Source: Oligosphaera ethanolica | GTDB taxonomy: Bacteria > Verrucomicrobiota > Lentisphaeria > Oligosphaerales > Oligosphaeraceae | Length of the DNA: 64,000 nt | NCBI RefSeq assembly: GCF_030814695.1 | Contig: NZ_JAUSVL010000001.1 | Coordinates: 5,306,227-5,370,226 of the forward strand | Reading direction: 5' to 3' | Part shown: positions 17,584 through 25,500 of the stretch, piece by piece | Layout: each line of letters opens with the position of its first letter | How positions within the stretch are numbered: position 1 is the first letter of the stretch | Translations under genes and position numbers: made by a program | The notes under the pieces: generated by a model | The model's input: only the letters and a program-made list of their open reading frames with translations | Database searches by the model: none | What the model was told of the DNA's origin: nothing

Positions 17584-17976
17584 TCCTATGAAACACGCTG
17601 CCGCAAAGGTCGGCGGAAATCAAGATCGAATGGCTGGGCGGCGGTTGGCTGTGGGTTTCCTGCAAATTGTCCCGGGTGTTTTCCACACCGGGGTGGTTAC
17701 TTGCCGATGTCGTCTCGCGGCCGTGGAGTGGGCGTCTCGCCCACTCCGACAAGACGGCTCATTGAACCGTCCTCGTCATCCACGCCGATCGTACCCGGCC
17801 TGTCTCCCCCGCCGCACGAGCCGTGCGCACAGCGGCTGGAAGCCGCTGCTACTCTGGGCCCGCTATGACTCCGCTGCCGCAAAGGTCGGCGGAAATCAAG
17901 GTCGGATGGTTGGGCGGCGGCGGGCCGTGAGTTTCCGGCAAATTGTCCCGGGTGTCTTCCACACCGGGGCGGTTAC
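17584..17976 (+). repeat. Composite A-E-A module, copy 2
   Basis: Second forward copy, ending in GGTTACTGACC at its right edge as a free element A does elsewhere, whereas copy 1 runs directly into the second duplication unit with TCCTATGAAACC. The 370 nt between this module and the next gene start at 18348 contain no recognisable gene; the sequence there is lower in GC and may hold the promoter of the surface-protein cluster, although I see no clear pair of promoter hexamers. Confidence 0.85.
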
Positions 17977-18347
17977 TGACCAATCACAAATATATTTTCT
18001 GCGAATCATTCCTATCTCTTGTTTTCCGCCTTGCGCATCACTTTACTATCCCACGACACAATCAAGGGAGTCATTACATCCACATTCCAGTGGAACGGAA
18101 CACAAGCTCGCGCGGGTGCTGACAAGGCCACAGGGCCTGCTATCACCGAAGAGCCCCCGCACCTTGGCAATGCGTTCGAAGGCAGCGTCTGTGTTGGTTT
18201 TGTTCGTTATTGTCATCTCCCGTGCGGACATTATCCCACGGGCCAAACTCCAATTCCTATGGTGAGCCCCCCGTTCACCACACGAAGAAATGCCTATCGG
18301 TGATACCCACTACTGATCTTGACCACGTCTGTGGGCTTGACCACACT

Positions 18348-19814
18348 ATGTCGGCGTTGCCCAGCGCCACCACACTCCCGCGCCAGCCGCAACGGCGCCC
18401 AGGAGTAAAGTTTTTCGTTGTTTTTTTCTTTGCCCTGTTCACGGTAGGCGCCTCCCTCCACGCCTGGCCAACCACTGCCCAGTGGCTGCCCGTCTATCGC
18501 GGTGGTGCCATTGTCTATGACAGTAATACCGACACCAATGGCTCGCGCAATATCGTCGGCTCCACCGCGTCCCCATCCCTCTACCTCTTCAACGACGGCA
18601 TCAACCTCTATTTTCGCTTGCGCCTGGACTCTAGTCCCGCCGGTACTGGCGGTCAGGGCCTCCTGCAGTCCTTTGGCTGGGGCGTCATCTTCGATACCAA
18701 CATGGTCGCCACCGACTTCGAGTGGCTGATCATGGTGGACTGCATCGACAAGAACGAGTCGATCCTCCTTGAACACAACACCGTCCAGGGAACCATCAAC
18801 GACCCCGGCGACAAAACCGCAGCGATCGTCTATACCCTGGGCCTCGCGGGCAACTACCAGATCAGCGTTGCCGACACCGCCTTCAACGGCGACCAGGACT
18901 ACTTCCTCGACTGGCGTCTCCCCTACGACGTCCTCTAGCAGTACACTGGCCTCCTGGACAACTCGCCGCTACGCATCTTCGGTGGCGCCTCCAGCAGCGC
19001 CAATAGCCTTACGGAAAATGGCGGCGACCTCCTCAGCGCCGCCGATCTCCTCAACGGGTTTTCCGACTACACCACCTTCCTGGGGACCACGCCGACCACA
19101 GGCACCCTCCGTTTCGTCGCCGACCTCACCGGCAATGGCGATGTCACGGTCTTCTCCGCCGGCGACCGCCTGTACCTCCGCGTCGATGACGCCGACCAGA
19201 ATTCCAACACCACGGGCATCAACTCGGTCGCCGTCACTCTCACCAGCCTTGGCGGCGATGTCGAGAACATCGTGCTGACGGAAACCGGCGTCAACACCGG
19301 CGTCTTCACCGGCTCCATCATGACCGTCAGCGCCCCCGCCGTCGTTCTCAATGACGGCACTATCCAGGTCACCAGCGCCACCACCGTCACGGCCAGTTAC
19401 ATCGACGGCATTGACGCCAATCTCCTCCGCAATCAAGCCCGCACGGACAGCGTCGCCAACGCCGCGCCGATGATGGCGCTGACCAAAGCCGTCAGCCATG
19501 ACAGTGCTCCCCCCGGTAGCGAAATCATCTACAGCATCGCCTTCCGCAATGCCGGCGCCGCCGCCGCACACACCGTGGTCATCATGGACGCCGTACCCGC
19601 TTTCACCCGCTATGTCCCCGGCTCCATGCGCCTCGGCCTCGCCAACAGCAGCTACGACGCTGCCGCCGTCCTCACGGATGTCGCCGATGCCGACGCCGGC
19701 ACCCTCAATGGCACCCTCATCATGTTCCTCATCCACAGCGTCGCCGCCAACGACGGCGTCGACCTGTCCGGTACCGACGAGGGCAAAGTCTTCTTCAAGG
19801 TGGTGATTGAATGA
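18348..19814 (+). pseudogene. Exported DUF11-domain protein interrupted by in-frame TAG
   Basis: Translation from the ATG at 18348 gives a signal peptide (KFFVVFFFALFTVGASLHA), then about 175 residues of extracellular-type beta sequence ending LPYDVL, a TAG at 18936-18938, and uninterrupted reading in the same frame for 291 more residues to TGA at 19814. The part after the stop holds a DUF11 (B_ant_repeat) domain: NAAPMMALTKAVSHDSAPPG, SIAFRNAGAAAAHTVVIMDA, FTRYVPGSMRLG. A single C-to-T change of CAG would explain the stop (DVL-Q-QYTG). UAG ends other genes here, so recoding is not general. Either a recent null allele, a sequencing error or read-through. It heads the surface cluster and its last codon lies 95 nt before the next start. 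Confidence 0.75.
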
Positions 19815-19909
19815 ACAGCATCACCCTAACAACCCGCACCTATTTCCAACTGCAATCGCAGCTTATTCCCAGCACCCACGGCGCCAATGCGCCAGAAAGG
19901 ACCCAAACC

Positions 19910-20443
19910 ATGTCCACGAAACTCACCTCCGCCCGTCTCACCCAGAGTCTCCCCCGCCTCGTCATCAGCCTCTGCCTCCTCCTCACGACCTTCCTCTCCG
20001 CCCAGGACGCCGCCAAGCCCAAGCTGGACTTGACCCTCAGCGACGCCAAGGAGGTCCGTACCATGAAAGACGGCAAGGAAGTCATTGAGCTCCTTCCCGT
20101 CACCAGCACTCAAGGCGGTGATGTCCTCCTCTACACCATCGCCTACGTCAACAACGGCGCCACCGCCGCCGACGGTGCCAGCATCACCGGCGTCATCCCT
20201 GAAGGCACGCGCCTCATCCTGGGCAGCCAGCAGCAGGCCAGCGACCTCGACGTCGTCTTCAGCATCAATGGCGGCGAGTCCTTCCTGCCCCTGCCCATTA
20301 CCATCCCCGTCAAAAAAGACGACGGCAAAATCTTCCGCGAACCCGCTCCCGCCGACCTCTTCACGCACCTCAAATGGCAATTCACCACGCCGCTGCCCCC
20401 CGGCACTGGCGGCAAAGTCAGCTACAAAGTCAAAGTCAAATAA
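19910..20443 (+). CDS. Small exported DUF11-like protein
   Basis: A 177-residue secreted protein of unknown function. The signal peptide is LVISLCLLLTTFLSAQDA near residues 15-32; the mature part is one DUF11-like beta-sandwich with GGDVLLYTIAYVNNGATAAD, TGVIPEGTRL and a final PPGTGGKVSYKVKVK strand. The ATG at 19910 is preferred because AAAGGA lies 8 nt upstream and the signal peptide follows; an earlier in-frame ATG at 19811 overlaps the preceding stop but adds 33 residues without a plausible secretion signal. Second gene of the surface cluster. Being a single domain plus leader, it could be a subunit of a filament or a layer on the cell surface (inference). Confidence 0.8.
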   Translation: MSTKLTSARLTQSLPRLVISLCLLLTTFLSAQDAAKPKLDLTLSDAKEVRTMKDGKEVIELLPVTSTQGGDVLLYTIAYVNNGATAADGASITGVIPEGTRLILGSQQQASDLDVVFSINGGESFLPLPITIPVKKDDGKIFREPAPADLFTHLKWQFTTPLPPGTGGKVSYKVKVK

Positions 20444-20650
20444 GGCCCAAGCCCATTTTTACTTATCTCTCAAACTTCTCTTCATCCATCCTAACAAACC
20501 AACGAGAAAAAGAAAGGCCACAACCATCACCAACAAAGCATAACCCATTTTTTCACAAGCCCCTAACAACCAGTATTAGAAGGAGTAAACACCATGTCAA
20601 CCATGTCTACCATCGTCATCCGTAAGCTCACTCAACCCCCAGGAGGAACC

Positions 20651-22402
20651 ATGAAAATTCGTCCGTCCATTCGCGTCCTCATCGCCATGCTGGTCATGGC
20701 CTGCCTCAGCCCCTTTGCCATGGCCGTCGGCACCCCCGCCGGTACCGCCATCACCAACCGCGCCCAGGCCGACTACAATGACGCCAACGGCAACGCCCTG
20801 CCCACGGTCTATTCCAACACCGTGACCACCATCGTCAGCCAGGTCGCCGCCGTCGATGTCACCCCGGACACCTCCAACGCCACCGGCCCGCAAGGCACCA
20901 CCGTGTCCTTCAGCGTCAGCGTCGTCAACAACGGCAATGGCCCGGACACCTTCGACTTGGCCACCGTCAACGACAGGACCTGGACCACCCGCATGTACCT
21001 GGACGCCAACGGCAACGGCATTCGCGACGCCGGCGAGGACACCCTTGTCACCAGTACCACGCTGCTCGCCGCCGACGCCACCTTCCAGCTCATTCTCGAA
21101 GTGGACATACCCGCCCTGACGCCCATCAACACCGCCGGCATCTCCACGCTCACCGCCACATCCCAATTCGATGGCACGGTCTCCGACGCCGGCGTCTACA
21201 CCGCCACTACCCAGGACGCCGCCCTTACCGTCACCAAGTTCGTCGTTGACTCACCGGCCTACAAGCCCGGCGATGTCATCACCTACGCCATTGAAGGTGC
21301 CAACACCGGTACCGCTCCCGCTCAGAATGTCGTCATTACCGACGCCATTCCCGCCAACACCACCTACGTCCCCGGCAGTATCCGCTTCGGCACCGTCGCC
21401 AGCACCTACGCCACCGCCGCTGCTATGACCGACGCCGTTGACGCCGATGGCTGCGACTTCAACATCACCAACCCCGGCAAAGTCACCATGACCTGGGGCG
21501 AAGCCAAGCCCGCGCCTGATGCCTCCAGCTCTGGCCGTATCTATTTCCAGGTGACCATCAATGCCAACGTCCCTATCGGCACCGGCGTCAGCAATATCGC
21601 CCAGATCGACTACAGCATCGGCGGCAACGCCCAGCCGCCCATCCAGTCCACCTCGGCGTCCTTCAACGTCGAAAACCTCCCCGGCGTCGATCTGTCCACC
21701 ACGGTCATTGCCAAGTCCGCCAATCCCGGCGACGTGGTCACCTACCCGCTGGTCATCACCAACACCGGTAACGCCGCCGATGTCATCGACTTGACCTACA
21801 CGTCCAGCAGCGGCCTGGTGTGGCAGTACTGGGTCGATACCGACGGCGGCGGCATCGCCGGCGACAATGGCGACTACCTGCTTACCGATACCGACGGCGA
21901 CGGCAAGATCGACACCGGCTCACTCAACCAGAATCAGAGCCTAAGCATCCTGGTCAAAACGACCATTCCCGCCGGCAGTCTGGACCAGTCCACCGACACC
22001 TTGACCATCACCGGCACGTCCAGCAACGACACCAACGTCAGCGACACCCAGAGCTATACGACCACCATCACCGCACCGATACTCGCGGTCATCAAGGAAG
22101 TAGCACCGCTGGGCAATCAGCCTCCCGGCACCGAACTGACCTACACCGTCACCGCCACCAACAACGGCACTGGCGTGGCCACGTCCGTCATCATCTCCGA
22201 CTTCGTACCCCAGTTCACCACCTATGTGCCCGCTTCCATCAAGACCGGTTCCTCCCTAGCCACCCTCGTCGCCAGAAGCGACGCCGCTGATGCTGATGGC
22301 GCCCACTACGACACTGGCAACAACGCCGTCGTCAACACCGCCGTATCCCTCGGCGCCGGCGGCGTCTTCATCATCCAGTTCAAGGTCACCATCGACAACT
22401 GA
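20651..22402 (+). CDS. Exported multi-domain DUF11 repeat protein
   Basis: A 583-residue secreted protein with four consecutive immunoglobulin-like beta domains after a signal peptide (IRVLIAMLVMACLSPFAMA). Domains lie at about 60-185, 190-325, 343-470 and 475-583; the second and fourth are clear DUF11 repeats (YKPGDVITYAIEGANTGTAP, VVITDAIPANTTYVPGS; PPGTELTYTVTATNNGTG). Low in Cys, rich in Asp, Thr and Gly, as expected for extracellular scaffolds; DANGNGIRDAGED resembles the calcium-binding SdrD-B loop. AGGAGG 5 nt before the ATG at 20651 decides the start; an in-frame ATG at 20594 also has AAGGAG, so a 19-residue extension cannot be excluded. A strong hairpin follows the stop. Confidence 0.85.
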   Translation: MKIRPSIRVLIAMLVMACLSPFAMAVGTPAGTAITNRAQADYNDANGNALPTVYSNTVTTIVSQVAAVDVTPDTSNATGPQGTTVSFSVSVVNNGNGPDTFDLATVNDRTWTTRMYLDANGNGIRDAGEDTLVTSTTLLAADATFQLILEVDIPALTPINTAGISTLTATSQFDGTVSDAGVYTATTQDAALTVTKFVVDSPAYKPGDVITYAIEGANTGTAPAQNVVITDAIPANTTYVPGSIRFGTVASTYATAAAMTDAVDADGCDFNITNPGKVTMTWGEAKPAPDASSSGRIYFQVTINANVPIGTGVSNIAQIDYSIGGNAQPPIQSTSASFNVENLPGVDLSTTVIAKSANPGDVVTYPLVITNTGNAADVIDLTYTSSSGLVWQYWVDTDGGGIAGDNGDYLLTDTDGDGKIDTGSLNQNQSLSILVKTTIPAGSLDQSTDTLTITGTSSNDTNVSDTQSYTTTITAPILAVIKEVAPLGNQPPGTELTYTVTATNNGTGVATSVIISDFVPQFTTYVPASIKTGSSLATLVARSDAADADGAHYDTGNNAVVNTAVSLGAGGVFIIQFKVTIDN

Positions 22403-22417
22403 TAAGTCTGCGCGTCC

Positions 22418-22473
22418 GGCGGCCCGCCCGGGACAGCCCGTCACGGGCGGGCCAGCCGCCAACTTTCTTTTTT
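22418..22473 (+). terminator. Terminator-like hairpin within the surface cluster
   Basis: CCCGCCCG pairs with CGGGCGGG, extended by GGCGG / CCGCC after a short mismatch, and is followed by CTTTCTTTTTT. It stands 15 nt after the 583-residue gene stop and 40 nt before the large barrel gene, so read-through would set the ratio between the soluble DUF11 proteins and the barrel protein. Confidence 0.75.
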
Positions 22474-22512
22474 CATACGCTCCAGAAGCAATTTAGGTAA
22501 CGCCTCATAGCA

Positions 22513-25500
22513 ATGTTCAGCACGCCGTCAATCACCAGCAGCACTCCCCGACGGGGACCGCGTCGTAGCCAGGCCAGCGCTTGGCGCCGGCTCTGTCTTG
22601 CCGTCTGCCTGCTGGCGCGATTGACGGCGTTCGCTGCCAGCGCCCCCGCCGGCCACGAGATCGTCAACACTGTCAATGTCACCTACTCCAACCTAGCCGG
22701 CACCCTTCTTGGCCAGGCCAGCGCCAGCGTCAGCACCACCGTCACCGGTGCCCCGGCCCTGCGCATTGTCCGCCTAGTCGCCTCCGAACCCGTCACTATG
22801 GGCGGGCCGCTCATCTACACCATCGAATACCAGAACGTCGGCAGCGCGCCGGCCATCGCCGTGACCCTCACCGACGAACTCTCCGACTACGTCACCTTCG
22901 TCAGCGCCAGCGACAACGGCGTCTTCAGCACCACAACCCGCAACGGCAATAGCGGCGGCGGCAGCATCACCTGGACCCTAGGCGACCTCGCCCCGGGCGA
23001 AAGCGGCATCCGCAGCGTCACCACCCGCGTCCGCACCCCCGCCGATTATCCGCCCGGCGACCCCACTGCCATCTTCTCCGGCGCCATCATCCCCAATACC
23101 GCTACCCTGCGCTGCAGCAGCCTCGTGCAAGCCCTCACGGCGACCGTCGCCACCACGGTCAGCGGCAGCGCCCAACTCGGCATCAGCATTGAGGCCGACA
23201 CAAGCACCGGCACCCCCGGCAGCGCCATCGTCTATACCGTCACCGTCAGCAACACCGGCACCGCTCCCGCCGCCAATGCCGTGGTCACCGCGCCCATTCC
23301 TGACTTCAGCAGCTACCTCGCCGGCTCCGCCAGCAGCAACGCCACCTTTGACGGCAGCGCCCTCAGCTGGCCCCTGGGCGATCTCGCCGCCGGCGCCACC
23401 TCCACCCTCACCTTCACAGTGACGATATCACCCAATGCCGTCCACCAGCAGACCATCACCGCCAGCGCCCAAGTCCACGATGACAACACGCCGGCACTGC
23501 CCTCAAACACCGTTGTCGCAACCGTCATCGGCGAAAACAGCGGCCTGAGCGGCAAGGTTTATGACTCTGTCAGCGGCCTGCCCATCACCAATGTCGCCGT
23601 CTGGCTCCTCAAGGACAGCGCCAGCCTCCCCGCTCCCGGCACACTGCCTGCGGATAGCGACAAGGCCGTCTTGCCCGACACCGCAACCATCAAAGACAAT
23701 CCCCTGCTTCTGAGCCCGGATAGCAAGGGCCGCTACGACTGGCCGCTGGTCAGCAACGGCTCCTACCGTATCTGGGTCGATACTGCTGGCACCGGACTTA
23801 GCTACGCCAGCAAAAACCCCAAGCCCAACGGCCAGGTCCACACCGGCAGCCGCGCCGAAGTCTTCACCATGACCAATGACATCGTCGTCATTGACCTGCC
23901 GCTGGACCCACCAGCCGGTCAGCTCACGATGACCAAGGAAGTCAACACCGCCAGCGCCAGCATCGGCGATATCGTCGAATACCGCCTCACCGTCAACGCC
24001 AGCGGCGGCCCCAGCCGCGATGTCATCGTCACCGACACCCTGCCCAAAGGCATGGAGTACCTCGCCAAAAGCAGCCGCATCAGCCGCAAAAATACCGCCG
24101 ACGGCGATAAGGCCGCCGCACGCGAAAAAGCCGACGACCCCGCCATCGGCACGGGCCGCGCCCTCCGCTGGCCCATAGGCGATATGGCCGAGGGCGACAG
24201 CGTCGAACTGCGCTTCAAGGTCGTCATCGGCCCCACCGTGAAAATTGGCAAGGCCACCAACCGCACTTTCGCCCAGGGCAGCGGCAGCGCCGGCATGACC
24301 ACCTCCGTCACCGCCACCTGCGATATCCAAATCAACGCCGGCGTCTTTACCAGCCAGTCCACCATCATCGGCAAGGTCTTCCACGACCAGAACCAAAATG
24401 GCCAGCAGGACGAAGACGAAGCCGGCATCCCAGATGTCACTATCTACATGGAAACCGGCCGCTGGGCCGTTACCGACCCCGCTGGCAAATTCTCCTTTGG
24501 CCACGTCGCCCCCGGCACCCACGTCCTCCGCGCCGTCCTCAAGCCACTCGGACCAGACGCCGCCGTCCGCAACCCCAAAAACGCCTTCATGGGCAGCAAC
24601 TCCTCGCAAATCGTCGATATCACCATGCCGGGTATGCTCTACCAGGCCGACTTCGCCGTCAGCGGCATCGCCGAAAAAACCGCCGCCGACAAAGCCACGC
24701 CGACTGCCACGCCAGCCGAAAACACCTCGCCGCGAGCGCCGTCGCCCGCGCCCGCGCCACTCAGCCTGGAAGAGCAGATTGAAAACATGAGCTCCGGCCT
24801 GGCCATCCTCAGCCCCGCAGCCGACAGCGTCATCGCCGCCAGCCACACGAACGTGCTGGTAAAGGCTCCCCAGGGCGTCACTGTCGTCCTCAGCGTCAAC
24901 GGCCAGGTCATCCCGGAAAAGCGCATCGGCCGCAGGATCACCAACCCCAAAAACCGGGTCATGCTCCTCGAATACATCGGCGTCGATCTCCAGCGCGGCG
25001 CAGACAATGTCATCAGCGTCGATATGCTAGACGGCTTCGGCAATGTCCGCGGCAACCAGCGCCTCAGCGTCCGCTGCCCCGGCAAAACCGCTAAGCTCGC
25101 CATCACGCCGGAAAAAGACGGCGTCAGCGCCGACGGCGCCACGCTGCTGCCTATCCGCATCACCGTCCTCGACAGCAAAGGCATGACCATCCCCGCCCAA
25201 GGCAGCATCACCATCGACGCCAGCGCCGGCGATATCATCGACAAAGACGCCGCACCCGCCGAAGCCGGGATGCAACTTCCCCTCAAGGACGGCCAGGCGA
25301 CCTTCACCCTCCGCGCTCCACGCGTCAGCGGCGATGTCACCATCACCGCCCAGTTCGATGCCGTCGAAGATAAAAAAGAAATCTTCTTCGCGCCACAACT
25401 TAGCGACATGATCTTCGTCGGTGTCGGCGAACTCACCCTCGGCCAGGGCAGCAGCAGCAAGAACTTCTTCGGACCGCGCAACAACAGCAACGACTGGCTT

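Larger units (their letters stand above)
16283..17976 (+). repeat. Tandem duplication of an 849-bp repeat composite (B-D-A-E-A)
   Basis: Bases 16283-17131 and 17132-17976 are near-identical direct copies offset by 849 bp. Each holds element B (16377-16540, 17226-17389), element D (16555-16733, 17404-17582), then A, E and A. Differences are clustered in the A segments: for example GTGGGTTTCCGG versus GTGGGTTTCCTGC and a CACCGTGG versus CACCGGGG hairpin arm, as expected if A segments exchange sequence with other copies. No plausible protein is encoded; the open frames through it fail to match any family and are created by the repeats. The stretch 16129-16282 carries only further GC-rich short repeats. 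Confidence 0.92.

Noticed and set aside
17234..18265. A 343-codon frame (and a 280-codon twin at 16385) in the repeat island
   Set aside because: Both frames pass through elements B, D, A and E whose hairpins have compensatory differences, and have no recognisable domain. They are by-products of the repeats.
18936..18938. UAG decoded as an amino acid throughout the genome
   Set aside because: UAG is the natural terminator of the pseudouridine synthase, cysS and NusG-like genes in this window, so general reassignment is not supported. Local read-through remains possible.
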